Source: Lysobacter soyae
GTDB lineage: Bacteria; Pseudomonadota; Gammaproteobacteria; Xanthomonadales; Xanthomonadaceae
DNA length: 64,000 bases
Assembly (NCBI RefSeq): GCF_019551435.1
Contig: NZ_CP080544.1
Span: 620,001 to 684,000 of the forward strand
Direction: 5' to 3'
Shown in pieces: positions 37,555-45,573 of the stretch. Both the position numbers and the translations under genes were made by a program. Below the pieces are notes generated by a model that was not told the origin of the DNA, ran no database searches, and was given only the letters and a program-made list of their open reading frames with translations. The first letter of the stretch is position 1. Every line of letters starts with the position of its first letter.

Positions 37555-38454
37555 ATGCGTATTCGCCGTTGGGGGTTGGCTTTCTGCCTTGGCTTGGCCA
37601 GTCTTTCGGGGCTGGCGCAGGACTTGGCGGCGGTGCCGCCGTTGGATTCGCCGGTCGTTGACACCACCGGCACCTTGTCGGCGGAAGATACATCGGCGCT
37701 CGCGCAACAAGCCTTGGACTTGCAGCAGCGCAAAGGCAGCCAGCTGCAAATATTGATCATTCCGACCGTCCAGCCCGAAGACATTTCCAGCTATGCCAAC
37801 CGCGCCTTCAAACAATGGCGGGTCGGACGGGAAAAGGTCAACGACGGCGTGCTGGTACTGGTGGCGAAAGACGATCGGCAAATGCGCATCGAAGTCGGCT
37901 ATGGCCTCGAGGGTGCGATTCCCGACGCGACCAGCGCGCGCATCATCCAAGAATACATGGTGCCTAAGTTCCGCCAAGGTGACTTCGGTGGCGGCCTGAA
38001 AGACGCCACGGCGGCTATCGTCAAACTCATCGATGGTGAAGCCCTCCCGGCGCCCATGGCGCGTTCTCAACAGCCGCGCGATCGTAGCGGTGAAGTCTTC
38101 AACGCGATCATGCTGGCGGTCTTCGTCGCATTCTTTGCGCGCGTCTTTCTCGCTTGGTTGCCAAAAATCATCCGCGTGCCGGCGGTGGGTGCGGTGGCGG
38201 GCTTGGCGGCGTTTGTCTCCGTGCCTTTGGTGGTTGCCGCCGTCATCGGCGGTATTGCCGGCGCCTTCATCGCCCTGGTGTCCGGGACGGGCTCGCGTTT
38301 TGCCAATCGCGGTGGATGGGGCGGTGGCGATTGGGGCGGGGGTGGTTTCGGCGGCGGAGGCGGCAGTTGGGGTGGCGGCAGCAGCGGCGGGGGAGGCGGC
38401 TGGAGCGGCGGTGGCGGCATGAGCGGAGGCGGCGGCGCCTCGGGGAGCTGGTAG
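37555..38454 (+). CDS. TPM-domain membrane protein, YgcG-like, with glycine-rich tail
   Basis: A 299-residue protein. I chose the ATG at 37555, which gives a clean signal peptide (MRIRRWGLAFCLGLASLSGLAQ). A TPM domain (about 35-170) shows VVDTTGTLSAEDTSALAQQA, QLQILIIPT, NDGVLVLVAKDDRQMRIEVG and YGLEGAIPDA. Two hydrophobic segments (about 183-200 and 207-238) anchor it, and the last 48 residues are almost only Gly, Ser and Trp. Such YgcG proteins usually accompany lemA. A GTG at 37546 is an alternative start. It overlaps the next gene by one base. Confidence 0.82.
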   Translation: MRIRRWGLAFCLGLASLSGLAQDLAAVPPLDSPVVDTTGTLSAEDTSALAQQALDLQQRKGSQLQILIIPTVQPEDISSYANRAFKQWRVGREKVNDGVLVLVAKDDRQMRIEVGYGLEGAIPDATSARIIQEYMVPKFRQGDFGGGLKDATAAIVKLIDGEALPAPMARSQQPRDRSGEVFNAIMLAVFVAFFARVFLAWLPKIIRVPAVGAVAGLAAFVSVPLVVAAVIGGIAGAFIALVSGTGSRFANRGGWGGGDWGGGGFGGGGGSWGGGSSGGGGGWSGGGGMSGGGGASGSW

Positions 38455-38957
38455 TGTCGAAAATCGCCCGTATCTTCACCCATTTGTGCGCCGCACCGGC
38501 CGCGCGCAGCTTCAATGCCGAGGCTTTGGCAAAGATTGGTGCGCAAATCGCGTCCTGCGAATCCGAGCACCGCGGCGAGATCGTCTTCGCGGTGGAAGGT
38601 GATATCCCGCTTCGCGATTTGTGGCGGAACGTCAGCGCGCGCGATCGGGCGCTGACAGCCTTCGCCCACCTCAACGTCTGGAACACGGCGGCGAACAACG
38701 GCGTTTTGATCTATCTGCTACTGGCCGAACACCGCATTGAGATCGTCGCCGATCGCGGCTTTGACGCATCGGTCAGTGCCGAGCAATGGCGCGGGGTATG
38801 TCAGCTGATGGAAGAGCAGTTCCGGGCCGGTGATCCGCTTGAGGCGGTCCTGCGTGGTATCCGCGCGGTCAGTGATCTGGTGGCCGAACACTTCCCGCAG
38901 CTTCCCGGACACGTCGACGAAGACGAATTGCCGAATCCGCCACGCATACTGCGGTAG
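38454..38957 (+). CDS. Second TPM-domain protein, without signal peptide
   Basis: A 167-residue TPM-domain protein starting at a GTG that shares one base with the stop of the first TPM gene (TAGTG). RGEIVFAVEGDIPLRDLWRN, NNGVLIYLLLAEHRIEIVAD and RGFDASVSAEQW follow the TPM pattern. It has neither signal peptide nor membrane segment, so it is probably cytoplasmic and may interact with the inner face of its partner. The lemA-TPM-TPM trio recurs in beta- and gammaproteobacteria; function is not established. Confidence 0.8.
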   Translation: MSKIARIFTHLCAAPAARSFNAEALAKIGAQIASCESEHRGEIVFAVEGDIPLRDLWRNVSARDRALTAFAHLNVWNTAANNGVLIYLLLAEHRIEIVADRGFDASVSAEQWRGVCQLMEEQFRAGDPLEAVLRGIRAVSDLVAEHFPQLPGHVDEDELPNPPRILR

Positions 38958-39003
38958 TCCAAGTTTGGCAGAATAGGGGCTGTCTTCGAAAAGCATTCAG
39001 CCC

Positions 39004-39894
39004 ATGCCTTATTTGCACCAGTTGGATCCCATTGCCGTCGCACTCGGTCCGCTCAAGGTCCACTGGTATGGCCTCATGTATTTGTTGGCGTTCTTTGTGG
39101 CTTGGTGGTTGGGACGCAACCGCATCCGCAAAGGCTATTTGCCCGGCGTCAATGAGGTCGGTTACGGCGATCTGATGTTCTACGGCATGGTCGGCGTCAT
39201 TCTGGGAGGGCGCATCGGTTATGTGCTCTTCTACGATCTGCAAACGTACATCGCCAACCCGCTGCAGATTCTGCGCGTGTGGGAAGGCGGTATGAGCTTC
39301 CATGGCGGTCTCGCCGGCGTGTTGGTCGCCACCTGGATTTGGGCGCGCAAGCACCAATTGCACTTTTTCGACGTCGGGGATTTCATCGCGCCTTTGGTGC
39401 CGCCCGGGCTCGGTTTTGGGCGCATCGGCAATTTCATCAATGGTGAGCTTTGGGGAAAACCGACCGATGCCGCCTATGGGGTGATTTTTCCCGGCGCACT
39501 GCCGCCCGAATACGCACACATGGACGCCGTGGCGCTCAAGCAGCAGTGGGCGAGCGGCGCATTGAACGCCTTTGCACGCCATCCTTCGCAGTTGTATCAA
39601 GCTTTCCTCGAAGGCTTGGTGTTGTTCCTGGTGCTTTGGTTTTTGTCCAAGCGTGAGCGTCCGAGATATTTCATTTCCGGTGTGTTCCTGGCCTTGTATG
39701 GCGTTTTCCGCTTCTTGGTCGAATTCGTGCGCGTGCCGGACGCGCAAATCGGCGACCACGGTTATCTCGCATTCGGCTGGCTCACCATGGGCCAAGTCTT
39801 GAGTGTCCCGTTGATCCTGGGCGGCCTCGGATTGATCCTGTATTCGCGTCGCGCACCCACCTTGCATCGCGCCCTTCCGGACTCCGCAGCATGA
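39004..39894 (+). CDS. lgt: Prolipoprotein diacylglyceryl transferase
   Basis: A 296-residue polytopic enzyme with about seven membrane segments that transfers diacylglycerol from phosphatidylglycerol to the lipobox cysteine. The family signature is [16 protein letters not shown], with HGGLAG near residue 100 and [12 protein letters not shown]. It acts on the prolipoproteins of this window, for example the Cys-rich lipoprotein at 54113. The last four bases overlap thyA. Operon order lgt-thyA-folA is common in gammaproteobacteria. Confidence 0.95.
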   Translation: MPYLHQLDPIAVALGPLKVHWYGLMYLLAFFVAWWLGRNRIRKGYLPGVNEVGYGDLMFYGMVGVILGGRIGYVLFYDLQTYIANPLQILRVWEGGMSFHGGLAGVLVATWIWARKHQLHFFDVGDFIAPLVPPGLGFGRIGNFINGELWGKPTDAAYGVIFPGALPPEYAHMDAVALKQQWASGALNAFARHPSQLYQAFLEGLVLFLVLWFLSKRERPRYFISGVFLALYGVFRFLVEFVRVPDAQIGDHGYLAFGWLTMGQVLSVPLILGGLGLILYSRRAPTLHRALPDSAA

Positions 39895-40685
39895 AGCAGT
39901 ATCTCGATCTGTTGCGTCATGTACGCGACCACGGCACTGAGAAGGGTGATCGCACCGGTACCGGCACACGCAGTGTGTTCGGCTATCAAATGCGTTTTGA
40001 TCTGAGTGAAGGCTTCCCGTTGTGCACGACGAAAAAGTTGCATACGCGGTCAATCATCCATGAGCTGCTCTGGTTTTTGCGCGGCGAAACCAACATCGCC
40101 TATCTGAAAGAGAACGGCGTGTCGATTTGGGATGAGTGGGCAGATGCCGACGGTGAGCTGGGTCCGGTCTATGGCAAGCAATGGCGCAGTTGGACGGCAC
40201 CTGACGGCCGCGTGATCGATCAGATCGCTTGGTTGGTTGAAGAAATCAAACGCAACCCTGATTCGCGACGTTTGGTCATCAGCGCTTGGAATGTCGGCGA
40301 GTTGGACAAAATGGCCTTGATGCCCTGCCACACGCTGTTTCAGTTTTATGTCGCCGACGGGAAGTTGAGCTGCCAGCTCTATCAACGCAGCGCCGATATT
40401 TTCCTAGGCGTTCCGTTCAACATCGCGAGCTACGCCTTGCTGACACATATGTTGGCGCAGGCCACCGGTCTCGGCGTGGGTGATTTCGTGCACACCCTTG
40501 GCGATGCCCATTTGTACAGCAATCATTTCGAACAAGCGGATGTGCAACTTCAACGAACCCCGGGTCCGTTGCCGGTGTTGCATCTCAATCCGGAGGTTCG
40601 CGATCTGTTCGATTTCAAGTTCGACGACATCCGCATTGACGGTTACGATCCGCAACCCGCGATCAAAGCGCCGGTGGCGGTGTGA
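39891..40685 (+). CDS. thyA: Thymidylate synthase
   Basis: A 264-residue enzyme that methylates dUMP to dTMP with methylene-tetrahydrofolate. Length equals that of E. coli ThyA. Seen: [32 protein letters not shown], the catalytic Cys in [33 protein letters not shown] and the C-terminal KAPVAV. Start overlaps lgt (ATGA); stop overlaps the GTG start of folA, matching the need to regenerate the dihydrofolate it makes. Confidence 0.97.
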   Translation: MKQYLDLLRHVRDHGTEKGDRTGTGTRSVFGYQMRFDLSEGFPLCTTKKLHTRSIIHELLWFLRGETNIAYLKENGVSIWDEWADADGELGPVYGKQWRSWTAPDGRVIDQIAWLVEEIKRNPDSRRLVISAWNVGELDKMALMPCHTLFQFYVADGKLSCQLYQRSADIFLGVPFNIASYALLTHMLAQATGLGVGDFVHTLGDAHLYSNHFEQADVQLQRTPGPLPVLHLNPEVRDLFDFKFDDIRIDGYDPQPAIKAPVAV

Positions 40686-41182
40686 CGCAGATCAGTCTCA
40701 TCGCCGCAGTGGATCGTCATCTTGCCATCGGCAAGGACAACACCCTGCCTTGGCATCTGCCCGACGATCTGAAGCGGTTCAAAGCGCTCACCTTGGGCAA
40801 ACCCATTCTCATGGGACGCAAAACGGCGGAGAGTTTGGGCAGGGCGCTACCCGGGCGACCGAATTGGGTGCTGACACGCAGCGGACGGGTTCCTTTCGAG
40901 GGCATGCAGGCGATCACTTCCTTGGACGAAGCGCTCGCACTAGCGAAAGCGCATGCCGAGCTCTGTGTGATCGGCGGTGGCGATGTGTTTGCGCTGACCT
41001 TGCCAATCGCAGATCGCTTGCATATGACCTACGTGGATACCGTCGTCGAAGGCGCCGATGCGTTTTTTCCGGTGTTCAATGCCGCGGACTGGCAGCTTGA
41101 TCGCCGCTCGCAGCATCTGGCCGACGCGCGCCACGCCTTTGATTTCGAATTCGCCGACTACTCTTCGATTTCCGCGGCCTGA
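40682..41182 (+). CDS. folA: Dihydrofolate reductase
   Basis: A 166-residue DHFR that reduces the dihydrofolate produced by ThyA. The start is GTG within the thyA stop (GTGA). Seen: [20 protein letters not shown] with the catalytic Asp, [20 protein letters not shown] and [19 protein letters not shown]. The last 25 bases overlap the end of the convergent apaH gene, so each mRNA carries antisense of the other's 3' end if read through. Confidence 0.95.
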   Translation: MTQISLIAAVDRHLAIGKDNTLPWHLPDDLKRFKALTLGKPILMGRKTAESLGRALPGRPNWVLTRSGRVPFEGMQAITSLDEALALAKAHAELCVIGGGDVFALTLPIADRLHMTYVDTVVEGADAFFPVFNAADWQLDRRSQHLADARHAFDFEFADYSSISAA

Positions 41183-42009
41183 CTCGGATCGAGCATCCGA
41201 CCGCGCACTTGTCGAAGTTCAAAGGCATCGCCGTCCAAGCGGAGTGCGGTGAGCTTCCCGCCCCACACGGCACCGGTATCGATCGCGTGCACATTGCCGC
41301 TGATCGAGAGCCCCAGCGTGCTCCAATGTCCGCAGACGATGCGTACATCACGCACCGCCTGGCCCGGTACAGCAAACCACGGATACAAGCCGATCGGCTG
41401 GGAGCCCGGCACGCCTTTTTCTTCAAACGCAATGCGTCCGCGCGGCGTGCAATAGCGCATCCGGGTGAAGACATTGATGATGGCGCGGTAGCGATCGAAG
41501 CCACGCAATTTCGCATTGAACATCGGCCGGTTGCCGTACATCGAACGCAATAATTTCCGGTACGATCCGCCGCGCAAACGGACTTCGACCTCACGCGCAT
41601 AGGTCAAGGCATCTTCGAGTGACCAATTCGGCGCAAGGCCCGCATGCACCATCAACCAACCGAGCTCGTGGTCGAAATGGGCCAACGGGCGCTGTCGCAG
41701 CCATGCCAGCAGTTCGTCGGCGTCGTCGGCAAAAACCACGCGTTGCAGATCGGGATTGACCCGGCGCTTTTCATCCACGGTACGTTCACCGATGGCGATC
41801 AACGACAAATCATGATTGCCGAGCACGACCTTCGCGTTCTTGCGCAAGCTGTGCACCAAACGCAAAGTTTCCAGCGATTGCCCGCCCCGATTGACCAGAT
41901 CGCCGCAAAACCAGAGTTGGTCGCGCGCAGGATCGAAACGGATGCGTTCAAGCAATCGTTGGGTGGTGTCGTAGCATCCTTGCAGGTCGCCGATCGCCCA
42001 CACGGCCAT
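41158..42009 (-). CDS. apaH: Bis(5'-nucleosyl)-tetraphosphatase, symmetrical
   Basis: A 283-residue metallophosphoesterase that splits Ap4A into two ADP and, in other bacteria, removes Np4 caps from RNA. Metal motifs are IGDLQGCYDTT, GDLVNRGGQS and GNHDLSLIAIG. The residues HAGLAPNWSLEDALTYA follow ApaH closely. It is the last gene of the lptD-surA-pdxA-rsmA-apaG-apaH operon. Its stop codon lies inside the folA coding region. Confidence 0.95.
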   Translation of the reverse strand: MAVWAIGDLQGCYDTTQRLLERIRFDPARDQLWFCGDLVNRGGQSLETLRLVHSLRKNAKVVLGNHDLSLIAIGERTVDEKRRVNPDLQRVVFADDADELLAWLRQRPLAHFDHELGWLMVHAGLAPNWSLEDALTYAREVEVRLRGGSYRKLLRSMYGNRPMFNAKLRGFDRYRAIINVFTRMRYCTPRGRIAFEEKGVPGSQPIGLYPWFAVPGQAVRDVRIVCGHWSTLGLSISGNVHAIDTGAVWGGKLTALRLDGDAFELRQVRGRMLDPSQAAEIEE

Positions 42010-42027
42010 GTGTCGGTACTCCCTTGG

Positions 42028-42411
42028 TCAGTGCAGCGTGCGCGGCACTGTCAGCGTAAACCGTGGAATTGTAGCGGCAAACTCGGTACCGTCGTCGGCG
42101 ACCAAGTCGTAGCTGCCTTCCATCGTGCCTACGTGCGTGTTCAAGACCACGCCTGAGACATACTCAAAGCCGTCACCCGGGCGCAGCCAGGGCGTCTCGC
42201 CCACCACGCCTTCGCCGTGCACTTCCTCCACTTCGCCGTTGGCGTCAGTAATCCGCCAGTGCCGCCTGAGGAGGCGCGCCGGCACGCTGCCCGAATTCTC
42301 GATCCGGATCGTGTACGCAAAGACAAAACGCGCCTCGGCCGCCGAGGATTCCTCATCCAAGTATTCGGTGGCCACCGATACGTCAAACGCATAATCAATT
42401 GCTTGGGTCAT
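42028..42411 (-). CDS. apaG: ApaG protein (DUF525)
   Basis: A 127-residue single-domain protein with an Ig-like beta fold. Seen: [49 protein letters not shown] and [14 protein letters not shown]. The function of bacterial ApaG is not settled; it is almost always coupled to apaH and rsmA, as here (18 bases before apaH and 35 bases after rsmA). Confidence 0.93.
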   Translation of the reverse strand: MTQAIDYAFDVSVATEYLDEESSAAEARFVFAYTIRIENSGSVPARLLRRHWRITDANGEVEEVHGEGVVGETPWLRPGDGFEYVSGVVLNTHVGTMEGSYDLVADDGTEFAATIPRFTLTVPRTLH

Positions 42412-42446
42412 GCCCCATTCTAGGCAACCCTTTGTGAATCAGATGC

Positions 42447-43259
42447 TCAATCGGCGTCGCGGGCCACGATATTGGCCAGATGGATGAATTCAGGCACCGA
42501 TACCTGTTCAGCGCGGACTTCAGGTTTCAGCGCCGCGGCCACGATCTGCTCCGAAGTGGCGAATCCGTTCAGCGCGTTGCGCAGTGTCTTGCGTCGTTGA
42601 CCGAACGCTGCCCGCACCAATTGGGAAAATACTTTCGGGTGCTCGATGCCGATCGTCGACGGATCACGCGGGGCCAGTCTGACGATGGCCGAGTCCACTT
42701 TCGGCGCCGGACGAAACGCGCCAGGCGGCACGACAAACAACGGCACCACATTGCAGACCGCCTGCAACATCACGCTTAAGCGACCATAGACTTTGCTGCC
42801 GGGTTCGGCGGCCATGCGCTCGACCACTTCTTTCTGCAGCATGAAGTGCATGTCTTGAATCGCCGCAAGATGATCCACGGCATGAAAAAGAATGGGCGAC
42901 GACAGGTTGTAGGGCAGATTGCCGACGAGGCGAATCCGTTCAGCGCCGGCGTCCGCCGCCAAAGCGGTGAAATCGACGTCGAGCACATTGGCATTTATCA
43001 AGCGCAGTGGCCCGTATTCGCCCGCCCGCGCGGACAGCGGTGCGATGATGTCGCGGTCGAATTCGATGGCGGTCAAGGCGCCATGCGCGCGCAATAACGG
43101 AAATGTCAGTGCACCTTGGCCCGGACCGATCTCGACCAGCGTATCGCCGGGCTTGGGCGCAATCGCATGCACAATGCGGTCGATCACCGCGGCGTCGTGC
43201 AGAAAGTTTTGGCCCAGATGTTTTTTCGCGCCGGGCTGGAAGGCAGGTGAGGAATTCAT
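42447..43259 (-). CDS. rsmA: 16S rRNA (adenine(1518)-N(6)/adenine(1519)-N(6))-dimethyltransferase
   Basis: A 270-residue SAM-dependent enzyme (KsgA) that dimethylates two adjacent adenines near the 3' end of 16S rRNA as a late 30S maturation step. Seen: KKHLGQNFLHDAAVIDRIV, EIGPGQGALTFPLL and the catalytic NLPYNLSSPI, followed by a basic C-terminal domain. Its start overlaps the pdxA stop (ATGA). Confidence 0.96.
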   Translation of the reverse strand: MNSSPAFQPGAKKHLGQNFLHDAAVIDRIVHAIAPKPGDTLVEIGPGQGALTFPLLRAHGALTAIEFDRDIIAPLSARAGEYGPLRLINANVLDVDFTALAADAGAERIRLVGNLPYNLSSPILFHAVDHLAAIQDMHFMLQKEVVERMAAEPGSKVYGRLSVMLQAVCNVVPLFVVPPGAFRPAPKVDSAIVRLAPRDPSTIGIEHPKVFSQLVRAAFGQRRKTLRNALNGFATSEQIVAAALKPEVRAEQVSVPEFIHLANIVARDAD

Positions 43260-44236
43260 CCGGTCGGGATCCGTTGTTGTACGAGTGACGCGCAGACATC
43301 GATAGCGCGCAAAAAGCTGTCCGGACTCGCAACACCTTGGCCCGCAATGTCCAGGGCGGTGCCGTGATCCACGGCAACGCGCGGAAACGGCAGACCCAAG
43401 GTGATGTTCACGGCGCGATCCAAACCTTCTGATTTCAGCACCGGTAAGCCCTGGTCGTGATACATCGCGACCACTGCGTCGCTCGTCGCGCGAATGCTTG
43501 GTAGAAATGCCGTATCGGCCGGAAGCGGGCCAACCAATCGCATGCCTTCCGCGCGCAGAAGCGCGAGTACCGGAGCAATGACCTCGTGCTCCTCATGGCC
43601 GAGGACGCCGTCCTCGCCCGCGTGCGGATTCAAACCGAGCACGACGATTTGCGGATCGGCGAGTGCGAACTGTGTTTCGAGCGCCGCATGGGTGATGCGC
43701 AAGGTGCGTTCCAACAGCGCCGGCGTGACGGCATCGGGCACGTTGCGCAAGGGCAGGTGGGTCGTGACGAGGGCGACGCGCAGATCGTCGCGCGCCAGCA
43801 TCATCACTACGTCGGTGTCGCATCGCGAGGCCAGCACTTCCGTGGTACCGGTGTAGTTGTAGCCTGCGGCGTGCAGACTCGATTTTTGGATGGGGCCGGT
43901 GACGATTCCATCGAATGCCCCTGCAAGGCAACCGTCGATGCCCGAATGCAGCGCGGCCATCACGGCGTCGGCATTGCGCGGATCGGCAACGCCGAAGCGC
44001 TGTGACACCACAGGAAAATCAATGACACGCAACTGACCGGCGCGCTCGATGCCGGCATCCGCCTCGACGATGTCTAGTGCGACGCCAATGGCGCGGGCAG
44101 CGGCTTGAATGACTTCGGTGCTACCGAAAATGGTGCAGAGACGTGCGCGTTCGGGATCTTGCGCCAAGTACGCGCAAAGTTCCGCGCCGATACCCCCGGG
44201 CTCACCCAGTACAACGGCGAGCCGGGGTGAAGACAT
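43256..44236 (-). CDS. pdxA: 4-hydroxythreonine-4-phosphate dehydrogenase
   Basis: A 326-residue NAD-dependent enzyme of pyridoxal phosphate synthesis. I chose the ATG at 44236, which has GAGG about six bases upstream; a TTG four codons earlier is possible. Seen: VVLGEPGGIGAEL, VTGPIQKSSLHAAG, the metal-binding His residues in TTHLPLRN and MYHDQGLPVLK, and VDHGTALDIAGQG. E. coli PdxA has 329 residues. It follows surA by eight bases. Confidence 0.94.
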   Translation of the reverse strand: MSSPRLAVVLGEPGGIGAELCAYLAQDPERARLCTIFGSTEVIQAAARAIGVALDIVEADAGIERAGQLRVIDFPVVSQRFGVADPRNADAVMAALHSGIDGCLAGAFDGIVTGPIQKSSLHAAGYNYTGTTEVLASRCDTDVVMMLARDDLRVALVTTHLPLRNVPDAVTPALLERTLRITHAALETQFALADPQIVVLGLNPHAGEDGVLGHEEHEVIAPVLALLRAEGMRLVGPLPADTAFLPSIRATSDAVVAMYHDQGLPVLKSEGLDRAVNITLGLPFPRVAVDHGTALDIAGQGVASPDSFLRAIDVCASLVQQRIPTG

Positions 44237-44244
44237 CCGCGGCC

Positions 44245-45573
44245 TCAATTCGCCGGCGCGGGCGCCGGCGTCGCGACCGGTGCGGATTCGGAACTGCCAT
44301 CCGCACGACGAATGTCGACATAGGCTTCGCCGCGCATTTCGCGCAGGAAGCGATCATAGGCTTCTTCCAGCTTGCGACGACCGATCATGTCGCGCGCTTG
44401 GGCGCGTTGGTCATCGCTGGCGGCCACGCCCTGACGTGTGCCCAAACGCTTGACGATGACCCAGCCTTGCGCGGTTTGGATCGGGGCACTCAGGCCGTTG
44501 TCAGCCAAGCCGGCGACGGTTGCGCCGACTTCGCCCAAACCGTCCTGGCTGCGCCAATCAAGTTCACCGCCACGATCCTTGCTGGCTGCATCGTCGGAAT
44601 CCGATTTGGCCAACTTGGCGAAATCGGCGCCACCGGCAAGACGGGCATGCAGGGTTTCCGCTTTTGCGCGCGCCGCATTGTCGTTGGCCGGGTCAGCCGA
44701 TTTGATCAGGATTTGTTGGACGCGGTACTGGGTCACCGTGTTCGATGCCGCGGCGTTTTGGCGTACTTCAACCAACTTCAGCAATTGGAAGCCCGTCGTG
44801 CCGCGCACTGGACCCAGGATGTCGCCTTGCTTCATGGAAACGAGTTGTTGGGCAAAGGCCGGCGGGACTTCTTCAATGGCGCGCCAACCCAAATCACCGC
44901 CGTCAAGCGCGTTCGGGCCGTTCGAGAAACGCATCGCGGCCGCCGTGAAATCCAGCTCGCCCTTGTCCAATTGCGCTTTGATGCCATCAATTTTCTTTTG
45001 ACCGAGTTCGATTTGCTCGGCGGTCGCGCCTTCCGGCAGCGTCACCACGATGTTGGCCAAGTGGTATTGGGTGCCGCCCTTGGACATCGAGGACAGGGCA
45101 TTGTCGACTTCGCTTTCACTCACGCGAATCGTGCTTTGCGCGTAGGCCATCTTCATGCGTTGCAAAAGCAGTTCGTCGGCGATGGTTTTGCGGAATGCCT
45201 GCTCGCTCATGCCGTTTTGCGTGGCTTGCGCAACCAACTGAGCCGTCGTCAGATTATTTTGTTGGGCAATACTGGCCACTGCCTGATCGACTTCCGCGTC
45301 TTCGACGCGCATGCCGCTGGAATTGGCGCGAGCGAGTTGCAAACGCATCATGATGAGGCGCTCAAGCACTTGGCGTTCAAGGATGTCGCGCGGCGGGAGC
45401 TCGGCGGCACGTGCCGAGTTCTGCGCAATGATGTTGTCCGTTGCCAGCTTGACTTCGCTGCGCAAGATCACGTCTTCGTTGACCACTGCGGCGATGCTGT
45501 CGATGGATTGAGCCGGGGCAGGCGAAACAAAAGCCAGCTGGGCGGCGATCAAAAGGAATGCAAATTTCTTCAT
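44245..45573 (-). CDS. surA: Periplasmic peptidyl-prolyl isomerase and chaperone SurA
   Basis: A 442-residue outer-membrane-protein chaperone. The signal peptide is MKKFAFLLIAAQLAFVSPAP. An N-terminal chaperone domain follows (IDSIAAVVNEDVILRSEV). Two parvulin domains come next, one with QYHLANIVVTLPEG and PNALDGGDLGWRAIEEVPPA, the other with KDRGGELDWRSQDGLGEVG and GWVIVKRLGTR. A C-terminal helix and a Pro/Ala tail end it. SurA escorts beta-barrels such as LptD to the BAM complex, and its start overlaps the lptD stop (ATGA). Confidence 0.95.
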   Translation of the reverse strand: MKKFAFLLIAAQLAFVSPAPAQSIDSIAAVVNEDVILRSEVKLATDNIIAQNSARAAELPPRDILERQVLERLIMMRLQLARANSSGMRVEDAEVDQAVASIAQQNNLTTAQLVAQATQNGMSEQAFRKTIADELLLQRMKMAYAQSTIRVSESEVDNALSSMSKGGTQYHLANIVVTLPEGATAEQIELGQKKIDGIKAQLDKGELDFTAAAMRFSNGPNALDGGDLGWRAIEEVPPAFAQQLVSMKQGDILGPVRGTTGFQLLKLVEVRQNAAASNTVTQYRVQQILIKSADPANDNAARAKAETLHARLAGGADFAKLAKSDSDDAASKDRGGELDWRSQDGLGEVGATVAGLADNGLSAPIQTAQGWVIVKRLGTRQGVAASDDQRAQARDMIGRRKLEEAYDRFLREMRGEAYVDIRRADGSSESAPVATPAPAPAN

